DNA of 27,658 bases from an uncultured Prevotellaceae bacterium (GCA_902477365.1 CABSGW010000004.1:1-27658), one strand, 5' to 3'; counted from the first letter of the stretch, positions 15,115 to 24,858 are shown. Numbers and translations: made by a program. Notes: a model not told the origin generated them from the letters alone.

Positions 15115-15640
15115 ATGGGAATACTCGACATCGTAATCATTGTATTGCTGGTGTGGGGAGCATATAAAGGATGGACGAGCGGCTTTCTCAAGCAGCTCGT
15201 TTCCTTATCCGGCTTCCTCGTCGGTCTGTTCATTGCCAGCCAGTTCTATTCCACGCTAGGCAAATATATCACCCCGCAATTCGGCACTTCGCCGTCTATC
15301 TCCGACTTGTTGGCTTTTATCATCCTATGGGTGATGGTGCCCATCTTTCTGGGACTCATCGCCTCCGGTCTTACCAAAATGCTCAAAGAGATGCGTGCCG
15401 GGTGGCTCAACAGCCTGTTAGGGCTCACGCTGGGCGTAGGGAAATACCTTATCCTGCTAAGCTGCATATTCAACGCCATGGCAGCGATTAATATCATCGA
15501 CCCCAAGAAGCAAGAAGCATCCCATCTGTTCCAACCGGTTAAAGGAGCGTTGACCGTTTTATTTGATGACGTTGCATACGAACGGATCATTAAAACCGAG
15601 ACTTCCGACACCATCTACATAGAACGTACCGATTCAACTT

Positions 15641-15654
<14 letters not shown>
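15115..15654 (+). CDS. CvpA family membrane protein
   Basis: The 179-residue protein has four predicted membrane spans (about 5-20, 28-48, 62-88 and 100-124) and the CvpA-type start MGILDIVIIVLLVWGAYKGWTSGFLKQL. Members of this family are needed for colicin V production in E. coli, but their general biochemical role is unsettled. A hydrophilic tail of about 50 residues follows the last span. Its end overlaps the start of sufB by 14 bases, which suggests coupled translation. Its placement between infB and the suf genes is, to my knowledge, usual in Bacteroidales. Confidence 0.85.
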
Positions 15655-17116
<1,462 letters not shown>

Positions 17117-17140
17117 GTATCCTATATCAAACTATTTTTC

Positions 17141-17187
17141 AACAGCGAAGGATTCGGGTTTTCTGCCTGAATCCATCGCTGTTTTTT
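17141..17187 (+). terminator. Terminator at the end of the rimP-sufB operon
   Basis: AACAGCGA (17141-17148) pairs with TCGCTGTT (17176-17183), and GGATTC (17150-17155) pairs with GAATCC (17169-17174), with one A-A mismatch between them; TTTT follows. It lies only 4 bases beyond the 3' end of the convergent regulator gene, so it may also stop leftward transcription, though the tract on that side is weaker. Confidence 0.9.
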
Positions 17188-17190
17188 GCA

Positions 17191-18939
17191 CTACAATGCA
17201 TCTATAAACCGGTCAAACTGCTCTGTCGTACCCTCAACACCCATCAACTTCACATACAACCGGCGACGCGAATTTGAAACCGAAGATTTGGAACGTCCCA
17301 ACAAAGCCGCAATCGTTGTAATCGGAAGACCTATCTTAACCAGCAGGCACGTGCGGCGTTCGATGACCGACAATGCCGGATATAATTCGAACAAGCGCTC
17401 TACAAAGCGTGGATACGCCTCGTTCACGGCATCCTCCAACCCTTGCCATTCCGCTTGGCTTGGCACAAACACATCCGCCTGCTCCACGGCATGACGGAAC
17501 TTCTGGTACACCGGTGTCCGCTTCAGCGCTTCCCCACGCAACTGTTCCTCTTTCTGCTGCACCGCAATCTGGCGATTCGTCTGCTCCAGCTGCTCCAGTT
17601 GCGTTTGCACCAACGCCCTACTATGCTCCTCGGTTGTAACCAACTGCATGCGCAACTGTTCCAACAAGCGCTCATTCTCGGCCACACGCTGTTCGCTCCG
17701 TTCGTAACGCTCTTGCTGCAAGGCCTTCCAATGCGCCAGTTTCCGGGCTTTTTCCGCACGTCGGTTCTGCGCATAAAGCCGGTGTGCCGTTACCCCCAAC
17801 AGAACGATTATCAGCAAAGCCATCGCTACGTACAAATACAATTGCAACTCCCGGTTGCGCACCTGTAACTGCTCGCTTTCCTTGTCGCGCAACTCGTAAT
17901 TATAAAGCCCTTCCATGCGCCGCAACTGCGCCGCAGCCTTCATCAGGCGAATGGAATCTTCGTACTGCCGCTGTTCGGCTTTGAAGGCCGCCGCATCACC
18001 GTCCTGTCCGGCCTGCCGGCTGATATCGCTTAGCAGGCGGCAGGCTGCCGCTTTGGTATAGATATTACCCTGCTGCCGCGCCTCCATACACAGTTCCCTT
18101 GCCTCTTTGCGCCGCCCCTGTTCCATCGCTGCCATGCCCTCACGCAAACGCATCATCGGCACATTTTTGTAAGGAACATCCGGCAACGTATCGTTGGGTA
18201 TATACCCCACCATCATGGCGTTGTCCAGTTCCAGATAGAGTTGCAACAATCCTTCGTGCAAATCTTTCACCAGCCGCTTGTCCGCCCCCTGCTGGGCCAC
18301 GGCTACCGCCAGATGGTAATACCCGATGGCGCTTTCCAGCTGCTGCCTTCTATAATAGGTAAAGGCAATGTCGCGCAACAGGATAATGCGTGCCCGCGCA
18401 TCGTTGCGCCGGGTAGCCAGCCTATAAGCCTCTTGCAACACTTCCAAGGCCTGGGTGGTATGTCCCTGCCGCCGGTGCAGGTTGCCCACCTGTGCCAGAA
18501 CACGTATCAACACCGCTTCTTCCTCGGTCTCGCGCGCCACCTTTTCGGCCAGACTGAAGTGTTCCAACGCGCGTGGCGCGTCACCCTTGCTACGATAGAA
18601 GATACCCCAATAATAATGTACCAGTACCTTGTTGGTCGCCGGTCCCTTGCGGTCATAGTAGGCCGAAAGCCGGCGCAATACGCTGTCCGAAGCCAAGGGG
18701 CGGTCCAACTGATGATCCACCACCACGCGAACCAGTTCATAACGCATACGCACAGCCGTCCGTTCACCACCGATCGTAGCCGACAAAACGCGCAACAAAC
18801 TGTCGGCCGTCCGGGGAGCACTGTCGGCCAACACAGCTGCCCGCTGCAACGGTGCAGGCGCAACCCTCCCCGTACATGAACCCAGCGCCCACATACCCAA
18901 CAACCAGCAACAGCACCACCAATAACCGATCTTTTTCAT
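17191..18939 (-). CDS. Membrane-anchored TPR regulator with C-terminal HTH
   Basis: From the ATG at 18939 (AGGA and GGAGG upstream) the protein has 582 residues. It starts with a lipoprotein-like signal (MKKIGYWWCCCWLLGMWALGSC). An Ala/Leu-rich set of TPR-like helices follows (about 35-340), then one membrane span (about 363-386), a Gln/Glu-rich coiled coil (about 390-475), and a C-terminal helix-turn-helix (about 530-562, LPITTIAALLGRSKSSVSNSRRRLY). This order suggests a periplasmic or membrane sensor region and a cytoplasmic DNA-binding end. It follows the GH20 gene by 19 bases and is probably cotranscribed with it, so it may sense or control use of amino-sugar glycans. The frame runs upstream to 19035, inside the GH20 gene, without a better start. 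Codon use is GC-rich compared with neighbours. Confidence 0.75.
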   Translation of the reverse strand: MKKIGYWWCCCWLLGMWALGSCTGRVAPAPLQRAAVLADSAPRTADSLLRVLSATIGGERTAVRMRYELVRVVVDHQLDRPLASDSVLRRLSAYYDRKGPATNKVLVHYYWGIFYRSKGDAPRALEHFSLAEKVARETEEEAVLIRVLAQVGNLHRRQGHTTQALEVLQEAYRLATRRNDARARIILLRDIAFTYYRRQQLESAIGYYHLAVAVAQQGADKRLVKDLHEGLLQLYLELDNAMMVGYIPNDTLPDVPYKNVPMMRLREGMAAMEQGRRKEARELCMEARQQGNIYTKAAACRLLSDISRQAGQDGDAAAFKAEQRQYEDSIRLMKAAAQLRRMEGLYNYELRDKESEQLQVRNRELQLYLYVAMALLIIVLLGVTAHRLYAQNRRAEKARKLAHWKALQQERYERSEQRVAENERLLEQLRMQLVTTEEHSRALVQTQLEQLEQTNRQIAVQQKEEQLRGEALKRTPVYQKFRHAVEQADVFVPSQAEWQGLEDAVNEAYPRFVERLFELYPALSVIERRTCLLVKIGLPITTIAALLGRSKSSVSNSRRRLYVKLMGVEGTTEQFDRFIDAL

Positions 18940-18958
18940 TGTCCTGCCAACCTCCATC

Positions 18959-20989
18959 TCATTCGTCCAGCTCGCACGTCGGCGAATAAACCAAATCGGG
19001 AGCCGCATGGCGGCCGTCCGGCGTGGTAAGGGCAAACGTAAACATCCACTTCTCCAAACGCACCGCCTCGCTGCTGAACGCTGCCACCGGCAACTTCAGC
19101 AACACCCTGTTCCATCCCTTCACCAAATGCACCGGATAAGGGGCGCGTGCGCTGAAATTCTCGTTCTGCAACGGTATTTCACTGTCTTTCTTCTGGTGTG
19201 TATTGACCCACTCTGGCGGCAACAACTCATTGCCGTTCACCCACACCCTACTGCCTTTATAGTCCCACGTACCCGGCCGTGGCGGCAGGGCGTTCTCCGA
19301 ACGCCCGTAATCGTGAAAGGCTATCTGAGCCCCCACCCACTGCTCACGCGGACTATATACATAGGTATAGGCATAGGCCGTATGATTGGGCTCAGGTCGC
19401 GCATAAAGCGCCGGAAGCACCGTTCCCCACACATGGCGCAAATATACACCTGCACCATAAACCTCGTGTGTGCGATGAAGTTCGCATTCGTAGAAAATAA
19501 CCGTATCCACCACACCGTTCTCCAGCGGAAAGATGGCCTCCACGTCACCACCGTTGTCAAAAGGTTCGGTGATGCGCCAACGCATGTGGGTCTGCTTCAC
19601 ATAAGGAATCGGGACACTCCGCAACGTATGGTCTTTGTGGTACAGAAAACGGCGTTCCCAATCGGCAAATGCCTCGAACTCAGGCGTACCTTTCCGGGGC
19701 AGGTTCACCCCACTGCGGGTAATATAATCGCTTCCACCCCCCATCCAGGCGCGCTCCGCCACAGCCAGCATGGCCGCATACAAACCGTTCTGACTGGTAA
19801 TATCCTCGGGCCGAGGCAAATTGCGGTCGTTCCACGCAGCCAGAATCACACCGGCATGCTCGTAGTCGCCCATAGGTTGTTCGCACACCATGCTTCCATA
19901 CACCCCGGCTACATCGGCATAGGTATCAAAATGGTTGATGTAGTGGTAACGGCAGTCAATGCACGGAATACCGGGATGAAAACGCCCGCGGCTGCTCCAC
20001 AACTGCAACGCGTCAATCTCGCCCACCCGGTAGTCTGCCCCGGGATTCCACGACATCACACGTTTGCCCAGTCCACGGACGTGAGCCACCATTTGGGGAA
20101 CAAACTGCGGGTTACGTATCACCACCTCGTCAGTACCTATATGCAGGTAGGGCGACTCCGGAAAAGCCTCCTTGCACACTTCCTCCAGCAAAGCCCTGAG
20201 CTTCTCCATCCCTTCGGGCGTCTGCATGTCGTAGCCGAATGTTTTGGTGAAAGCGGCACTGTGTCCCGGCATATCTATCTCGGGCAACAGCAACACACCG
20301 CGTTCACGGCAATACCGTTCCAGTTCGCGCGTCTCTTCAAAGGTATAGTAACGCCCCGGCAAGCGGCCGAAGTTCGCATCGGCGTTCAGTTCGGGAAAAC
20401 GCTTGCTCTGCAAACGCCAGGCCAGGTTTTCCGTCAGATGGAAATGGAATACATTCACCTTGTAGCGGGACAGTAAATCAATATCGCGCTTCAGTTGCTC
20501 TACCGGGATATAACCGCGTCCCACATCGTGCATGAAACCGCGCACCCTGAACGCCGGCCAGTCCACAACCTCCACCGTCTCCAGCCGGATGCCTTTACGG
20601 CCCGGACGGCCCTCTGCCAACTGCGACAACGTCTGCAAAGCCCGTATCACCCCGGTTTCGGTAACGGCTTCTACCCGGATACGGTCCGTTTCCACCCGCA
20701 GGGTGTATGCCTCGTCCTGATTGAACGCACCGTCCACCGAATCGCACCTGCACACCTCGAACAAAGGAACTGCCCTGTCCGTTGAAACAAGAAGCCCTTG
20801 TCGTTCGCACCAGCCGGCTACCCGCGCAGAGTCTGCCGGTGCTGCAATACGCACACGGCGCGTCTTCAGCGGGTCTGTGTCCTGCACCGTGATGCGCTGT
20901 GGCCGGGGCAACAAATGCGACACCGCGGCATGGCCCGCCATGTGCCCCATCAACACACCAATCACAAAAAGAGGAAAAAGTCGTTTCAT
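18959..20989 (-). CDS. GH20 beta-N-acetylhexosaminidase
   Basis: From the ATG at 20989 the protein has 676 residues, with a signal peptide (MKRLFPLFVIGVLMGHMAGHAA). A GH20b N-terminal domain is followed by the catalytic barrel, starting at VVDWPAFRVRGFMHDVGRGYIP. Motifs include NVFHFHLTENLAWRL, LLPEIDMPGHSAAF and HIGTDEVVI, where Asp-Glu at about 287-288 are the substrate-assisted catalytic pair. The usual 'HWHLTDD' is HFHLTEN here. A C-terminal extension of about 230 residues includes a beta-rich ligand-binding-like domain. It should remove terminal GlcNAc or GalNAc from host or microbial glycans in the periplasm or at the surface. The TTG at 21010 is rejected as start because the likely transcription start (near 21001) lies downstream of it. 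It is the first gene of a two-gene leftward unit with the TPR regulator. Confidence 0.87.
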   Translation of the reverse strand: MKRLFPLFVIGVLMGHMAGHAAVSHLLPRPQRITVQDTDPLKTRRVRIAAPADSARVAGWCERQGLLVSTDRAVPLFEVCRCDSVDGAFNQDEAYTLRVETDRIRVEAVTETGVIRALQTLSQLAEGRPGRKGIRLETVEVVDWPAFRVRGFMHDVGRGYIPVEQLKRDIDLLSRYKVNVFHFHLTENLAWRLQSKRFPELNADANFGRLPGRYYTFEETRELERYCRERGVLLLPEIDMPGHSAAFTKTFGYDMQTPEGMEKLRALLEEVCKEAFPESPYLHIGTDEVVIRNPQFVPQMVAHVRGLGKRVMSWNPGADYRVGEIDALQLWSSRGRFHPGIPCIDCRYHYINHFDTYADVAGVYGSMVCEQPMGDYEHAGVILAAWNDRNLPRPEDITSQNGLYAAMLAVAERAWMGGGSDYITRSGVNLPRKGTPEFEAFADWERRFLYHKDHTLRSVPIPYVKQTHMRWRITEPFDNGGDVEAIFPLENGVVDTVIFYECELHRTHEVYGAGVYLRHVWGTVLPALYARPEPNHTAYAYTYVYSPREQWVGAQIAFHDYGRSENALPPRPGTWDYKGSRVWVNGNELLPPEWVNTHQKKDSEIPLQNENFSARAPYPVHLVKGWNRVLLKLPVAAFSSEAVRLEKWMFTFALTTPDGRHAAPDLVYSPTCELDE

Positions 20990-21007
20990 GATAACCGATT
21001 TAAAAAA

Positions 21008-21015
21008 CAAAGATA
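21008..21015 (-). promoter_or_regulatory. -7 element of the GH20 promoter
   Basis: TATCTTTG read leftward fits TAnnTTTG. The only TTG-like -33 element (GTTG) is 17 bases upstream, shorter than the usual 19-20, so the promoter may be weak or activated. Transcription would start near 21001, about 12 bases before the GH20 ATG. Confidence 0.5.
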
Positions 21016-21112
21016 AGCATTATTTTAAATTTCAACCGCTTTCCTCTTCCAGAATATGCCGTCCCGAAAATTCTAAATTATTACTAAACACCTGCAAAAA
21101 TAGCCCACGCAA

Positions 21113-21144
21113 TTTGGCCATTCAGCCCAAAAGACGTATTTTTG
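21113..21144 (+). promoter_or_regulatory. Promoter of the perR-like/rubrerythrin unit
   Basis: TTTG (21113-21116), a 20-base spacer and TATTTTTG (21137-21144) match the Bacteroides consensus exactly. Transcription would start near 21151, just before the palindrome at 21159-21173. Confidence 0.85.
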
Positions 21145-21158
21145 CATTGAACTAATTA

Positions 21159-21173
21159 TTGTAATAATTACAA
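21159..21173. promoter_or_regulatory. PerR/Fur-type operator
   Basis: TTGTAATAATTACAA is a perfect 7-1-7 inverted repeat and resembles the PerR box (TTATAAT-N-ATTATAA). It lies between the predicted transcription start and the ATG at 21176, where a bound repressor would block transcription. It also takes the place of a normal ribosome-binding site. Confidence 0.75.
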
Positions 21174-21175
21174 AT

Positions 21176-21598
21176 ATGAACAATAGCGATACTATCGATT
21201 ACCTGTTGGCACACAACGTGAAACCATCGGTGCAACGCATTGCCATCATGGAGTATCTGCTTGAACATCATACACATCCAACAGCCGAAGAAATTCACAC
21301 GGCCTTGTCACCCTCCATTCCTACACTGTCCAAAACTACGGTTTACAACACATTGCGCCTGTTTGTGGACAATAATGCGGCTACCATGCTCACCATTGAC
21401 GAACGGAAAGTGTGCTTCGACGGAGACCTGACACCACACGGACATCTATTGTGCAAATGTTGCGGCCGTGTATACGACGTCACGACGGCCGAACAAACAG
21501 CCCTGAACCAACCGGTGTATCTGGAAGGGCACGAAGTGACCGAGGTGCATACTTATTATAAAGGTATTTGCAAGGTGTGCAAACAGACCGGCTGCTGA
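21176..21598 (+). CDS. Fur-family peroxide-responsive repressor (PerR-like)
   Basis: The 140-residue protein has the Fur-family winged-helix N-terminus (LLAHNVKPSVQRIAIMEYLLEHHTHPTAEEIHTAL...LSKTTVYNTLRLF, about 9-65) and a C-terminal metal-binding half. That half has DGDLTPHGHLLC (His-x-His metal ligands) and two Cys-x-x-Cys type pairs for structural zinc (CKCCG, and CKVC near the end). PerR senses hydrogen peroxide by metal-catalysed His oxidation and represses peroxide defence genes. The operator at its own start codon and the rubrerythrin gene 60 bases downstream support PerR rather than the iron-sensing Fur, though the two are hard to tell apart by sequence alone. It is likely autoregulated. 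Confidence 0.83.
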   Translation: MNNSDTIDYLLAHNVKPSVQRIAIMEYLLEHHTHPTAEEIHTALSPSIPTLSKTTVYNTLRLFVDNNAATMLTIDERKVCFDGDLTPHGHLLCKCCGRVYDVTTAEQTALNQPVYLEGHEVTEVHTYYKGICKVCKQTGC

Positions 21599-21658
21599 AC
21601 AGAAAACGACAGAACAACAATAAAGGATAACAACAATTTAAATTAAAACGAACCGATT

Positions 21659-22213
21659 ATGAAAAAGAAATTTATTTGTACCGTATGTGGTTACATGCAC
21701 GAAGGCGAAACAGCTCCCGAAAAGTGTCCGATGTGTGGCGTTCCTGCCTCTAAGTTCAAAGAAATGAGCGATGAAGGCCTCGGCTTCGAGACCGAGCACG
21801 AAATCGGTGTTGCCAAAGGTTGCGACGACGAGATGATTCAAGACCTGAACAACCACTTCATGGGCGAATGTACCGAAGTGGGTATGTACTTGGCCATGAG
21901 CCGCCAGGCTGATCGCGAGGGTTATCCCGAAATAGCTGAAGCCTTTAAACGTTACGCATGGGAAGAGGCTGAACACGCTTCTAAATTCGCCGAACTGTTG
22001 GGTGACGTGGTTTGGGACACCAAAACCAATCTGGAAAAACGCATGAACGCCGAATCGGGTGCATGTGCAGACAAGTTCCGCATCGCCAAACGCGCCAAAG
22101 CTCTCAACTTGGACGCTATCCACGATACCGTACACGAAATGGCTAAGGACGAGGCTCGTCACGGCAAAGGCTTCGAAGGCTTGTTCAACCGTTACTTCGG
22201 AAACAAAAAATAA
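21659..22213 (+). CDS. Rubrerythrin with N-terminal rubredoxin domain (reverse rubrerythrin type)
   Basis: The 184-residue protein begins with a rubredoxin-like iron site (FICTVCGYMHEG and CPMCG, about 7-28). The four-helix diiron domain follows (about 55-180), with carboxylate/His ligands in GECTEVGMYLAM, WEEAEHASKF and DEARHGKGF. The order rubredoxin-then-diiron is the reverse of classic rubrerythrin. These enzymes reduce hydrogen peroxide (and oxygen in some species) with electrons passed through the rubredoxin site, protecting anaerobes. I see no promoter in the 60-base gap after the perR-like gene, so it is probably cotranscribed and peroxide-induced. A strong terminator follows the gene. 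Confidence 0.93.
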   Translation: MKKKFICTVCGYMHEGETAPEKCPMCGVPASKFKEMSDEGLGFETEHEIGVAKGCDDEMIQDLNNHFMGECTEVGMYLAMSRQADREGYPEIAEAFKRYAWEEAEHASKFAELLGDVVWDTKTNLEKRMNAESGACADKFRIAKRAKALNLDAIHDTVHEMAKDEARHGKGFEGLFNRYFGNKK

Positions 22214-22241
22214 TTTCCCCATACGGTTAACGTATATCTAA

Positions 22242-22285
22242 ACATTCCGCCTGCCCAAACGTATTGGGCAGGCGGAATGTTTTTT
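22242..22285 (+). terminator. Terminator after rubrerythrin
   Basis: A perfect 17-base stem (22242-22258 with 22264-22280) around a 5-base loop ACGTA is followed by TTTTT. It ends the perR-like/rubrerythrin unit. Confidence 0.95.
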
Positions 22286-22379
22286 ATCCGGACGAGTAAC
22301 GAAAAACAGCCTCTTCTATACACTCCACTCACTTACAGATCTCCTGCGACCGGCTCTATTAAGAAACGACAAGAACACA

Positions 22380-22420
22380 GAAAAACTGCGGCCACTTCAG
22401 GCATTTCCTGAAGTGGCCGC
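22380..22420 (-). terminator. Terminator of the QueD-like gene
   Basis: GCGGCCACTTCAGG (22388-22401) pairs perfectly over 14 bases with 22407-22420 around a 5-base loop. Read leftward, the stem is followed by AGTTTTTC, so it serves the minus-strand gene that ends at 22444. Confidence 0.9.
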
Positions 22421-22443
22421 AAACGGTTGATCAATGCGATGAA

Positions 22444-23010
22444 TTACTTTTTCTTATATCCGCACTTGGGACATACGCCTTCCTCGTCCAGCGAAATGCC
22501 ACACAGCGGGCAACGTTCGATGTTGTTCTTCGTCTCGAACTCGGCAGAAGCGGCATTCACTCCACTGGTAAAGGTAATCTTTGCAATGTTCAGCTTGTCC
22601 TTAAGAAGCTCGTACACAATCTTGATCATACCTTCTACAGTCATCGTCTCCTTGGTCACCACCAAACGTGAATCCGGATATGCCGTAGCCAAGGTCGTTT
22701 TGAAGGCCTCGCCTTTCATCTTGTTCTGAGGGTGTCCGTTCTTAATGCCCTGTTGCTCGTAAACACCGAGGATGGCAGGTAACAGCGGATCGTCCTCACG
22801 AAGAATCAAAGCATGGTCAAAATTCTTCAATACATCCCATGCCAGCTTCTGAATCTCATTACACGGATACACCATGTTCACACCGGCATTCACGGAATCT
22901 TCCACCTCAATCGTCAACACACCCGTATGGCCATGAAGATACTGGGCCTCACCCTGAAAACCATAGAAGCGGTGTGCATACTGCAAGTCAAATGTCGTAA
23001 TACTTCTCAT
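22444..23010 (-). CDS. QueD / 6-pyruvoyl-tetrahydropterin synthase family protein with zinc ribbon
   Basis: The 188-residue protein has the PTPS/QueD T-fold motifs: YAHRF (zinc His 13), YLHGHTG (zinc His 26 and 28), FDHALIL (catalytic Asp-His pair, about 64-65) and MTVEGMIKIV (substrate-binding Glu). It adds a C-terminal zinc ribbon with two CPxCG motifs (about 166-184). In QueD and PTPS the catalytic Cys sits four residues before the first His of HGH; here that residue is Ala 22, and the next is Gln rather than the Glu of the PTPS-III class. The protein may therefore be a paralogue with changed chemistry rather than the queuosine or biopterin enzyme. It is alone on the minus strand with its own promoter and terminator. 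The fold assignment is firm; the reaction is not. Confidence 0.8.
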   Translation of the reverse strand: MRSITTFDLQYAHRFYGFQGEAQYLHGHTGVLTIEVEDSVNAGVNMVYPCNEIQKLAWDVLKNFDHALILREDDPLLPAILGVYEQQGIKNGHPQNKMKGEAFKTTLATAYPDSRLVVTKETMTVEGMIKIVYELLKDKLNIAKITFTSGVNAASAEFETKNNIERCPLCGISLDEEGVCPKCGYKKK

Positions 23011-23049
23011 CTTGAATCGTTTTAAGAATTTAAATTGTTATTTCACTGG

Positions 23050-23081
23050 CAAAGATATATCTTTCCCAAAATGCTTGCAAC
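23050..23081 (-). promoter_or_regulatory. Promoter of the QueD-like gene
   Basis: Read leftward, GTTG (23081-23078), a 20-base spacer and TATCTTTG (23057-23050) match the Bacteroides consensus except for one base in the -33 box. Transcription would start near 23043, about 33 bases before the ATG. Confidence 0.65.
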
Positions 23082-23250
23082 AGGTATTTCCTATTGAGCA
23101 ATAGACAAGATCTATAATCTGACGTTCAAAGCCTTCAATCGTCCGGATCAGTAGTAGCAAACAGACATAGTATTACTTTGCAACTACCTTATAACCAACT
23201 TTTTTACAGTCATTCCACCCGTTTACAGCCGTTATTCCATAGTTTTTCCG

Positions 23251-23258
23251 TAATTTTG
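23251..23258 (+). promoter_or_regulatory. -7 element upstream of sufS
   Basis: TAATTTTG fits the -7 consensus and would start transcription near 23265, about 17 bases before the ATG. No good TTTG stands 19-21 bases upstream. Confidence 0.5.
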
Positions 23259-23281
23259 CCTTTCAATCAATCAGGATTATC

Positions 23282-24493
23282 ATGTACGATCTGACAACGA
23301 TACGCCGGGAGTTTCCCATTTTGGAACGTTCCGTCTATAACCATCCGCTTGTTTATCTGGACAATGCCGCCACCACGCAAAAGCCGCGTTGTGTGGTAGA
23401 TGCTATTGCCGAGGAATATTATTCGGTCAATGCCAACGTGCACCGGGGCGTACACTTCCTGTCGCAACAGGCCACCGACCTGCACGAACAGGCACGCGAA
23501 CGGGTGCGCCGCTTCATAGGGGCGGCATCGGCCAATGAGATTGTCTTTACACGGGGTACTACCGAGAGCCTTAATCTGGTTGCATCTTCCTTCGGACAAC
23601 TGTTGCATGAAGGGGACGAGGTGATTATCTCGACCATGGAACACCATTCCAACATTGTGCCCTGGCAACTGTTACGCGAACAAAAAGGAATTGTGTTGCG
23701 TGTCATCCCCATGACCGACCGGGGCGAACTGATGCCGGACGCCTACGAACAGTTGTTCAATAACCGTACACGGTTGGTATGCGTTACCCATGTGTCGAAT
23801 GTGCTGGGTACAGTGAATCCGGTGGAACGCATGACCAAGGTGGCTCACGCACACGGTGTACCCATACTTATAGACGGCGCGCAGAGTGTGCCCCACATGC
23901 CCGTGGATGTACAGGCAATAGATTGTGATTTCCTGACTTTCAGCGCGCACAAGGTATATGGCCCTACCGGGGTAGGCGTACTTTACGGTAAGGAAAAATG
24001 GCTGGAACAAATGCCGCCCTACCAAGGTGGCGGAGAAATGATTGCCACCGTAAGTTTTGAAAAGACTACTTACGCCGGGCTGCCTTACAAGTTCGAGGCC
24101 GGAACGCCCGACTACGTAGGCACACACGCCCTGGCCAAGGCGCTGGACTTTATCGAGGCGTTGGGCATGGACAACATCGCAGCCCACGAAGCGGAGCTGG
24201 CCCGCTATGCCACCGAACAAATGAGCGCCATACCCGGCATGCGCATATTCGGCCAAGCCGATAAAAAGGAAGCCGTCATCTCTTTTTTGGTGGGCGACAT
24301 CCACCACCTGGACATGGGAACACTGCTCGACCGCCTAGGCATAGCCGTGCGTACAGGACACCACTGCGCACAGCCGCTCATGACGCGTTACGGCATTGAG
24401 GGAACAGTACGGGCATCGTTTGCCCTGTACAACACCAAAGCCGAGGTGGACGCATTGGTAAGCGGAATAGACCGTGTACGTAAAATGTTTTAG
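23282..24493 (+). CDS. sufS: Cysteine desulfurase SufS
   Basis: The 403-residue PLP enzyme has the class V aminotransferase fold and SufS (group II) features. They are VYLDNAATTQKP near the N-terminus, EHHSNIVPWQ, the PLP lysine in SAHKVYGPTG (Lys about 224), and the persulfide-forming Cys in RTGHHCAQPLM (Cys about 362). It removes sulfur from cysteine, giving alanine and an enzyme persulfide for SufBCD. An AGGA ribosome-binding site lies 6 bases before the ATG. In this window it has its own promoter and is separated from sufB by about 6 kb of unrelated genes. No SufE or SufU partner is nearby. Confidence 0.95.
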   Translation: MYDLTTIRREFPILERSVYNHPLVYLDNAATTQKPRCVVDAIAEEYYSVNANVHRGVHFLSQQATDLHEQARERVRRFIGAASANEIVFTRGTTESLNLVASSFGQLLHEGDEVIISTMEHHSNIVPWQLLREQKGIVLRVIPMTDRGELMPDAYEQLFNNRTRLVCVTHVSNVLGTVNPVERMTKVAHAHGVPILIDGAQSVPHMPVDVQAIDCDFLTFSAHKVYGPTGVGVLYGKEKWLEQMPPYQGGGEMIATVSFEKTTYAGLPYKFEAGTPDYVGTHALAKALDFIEALGMDNIAAHEAELARYATEQMSAIPGMRIFGQADKKEAVISFLVGDIHHLDMGTLLDRLGIAVRTGHHCAQPLMTRYGIEGTVRASFALYNTKAEVDALVSGIDRVRKMF

Positions 24494-24504
24494 GAGAAAA
24501 CGCG

Positions 24505-24858
24505 ATGAAAACACTGTTAACTTATGCTGTCATCAGTTGTCTGCCGGGACTGATAGGAACTTGCATCTTATGGCTACGGCGTGCTCCGGGAAGGTTTGCA
24601 CTGGTCAGCTTCATTCACTATTGGACGGTTTGCTGGCTGGCTTTCTACCTACGCATCTATCCCATTCCCTGGTGGGCCTTAGGTTCTTTTCTGGCGCTGC
24701 TGTTCCTGCTACCCATCACCCTGGCCTCCGGCGGAAAGATGAAGAAATTCTACACGTTGCTCTACGTAAGCGCCGTATTACTGGGGGTGCTGATCTCGTT
24801 GCTGACCCACTACCTGCCCATTCTCGTTAAACAGGGAGTCATTCCGACTCTATTCTAG
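24505..24858 (+). CDS. Small integral membrane protein, function unknown
   Basis: The 117-residue protein has about four hydrophobic spans (about 5-24, 32-50, 55-73 and 81-102), including the segment WWALGSFLALLFLLPITL. I do not recognise a family. It starts 11 bases after sufS with a GGAG ribosome-binding site at good spacing, so it is probably cotranscribed with sufS. Its tail is short and hydrophobic. Confidence 0.7.
   Translation: MKTLLTYAVISCLPGLIGTCILWLRRAPGRFALVSFIHYWTVCWLAFYLRIYPIPWWALGSFLALLFLLPITLASGGKMKKFYTLLYVSAVLLGVLISLLTHYLPILVKQGVIPTLF

Noticed and set aside
18940..19035. N-terminal extension of the TPR regulator
   Set aside because: It lies inside the GH20 coding region, and the ATG at 18939 gives a proper signal sequence and has AGGA/GGAGG upstream.
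19007..20476. 489-codon open frame antisense to the GH20 gene
   Set aside because: Long because the GH20 gene is GC-rich; the translation is His/Arg/Pro-rich without domains, while the GH20 motifs on the other strand are clear.
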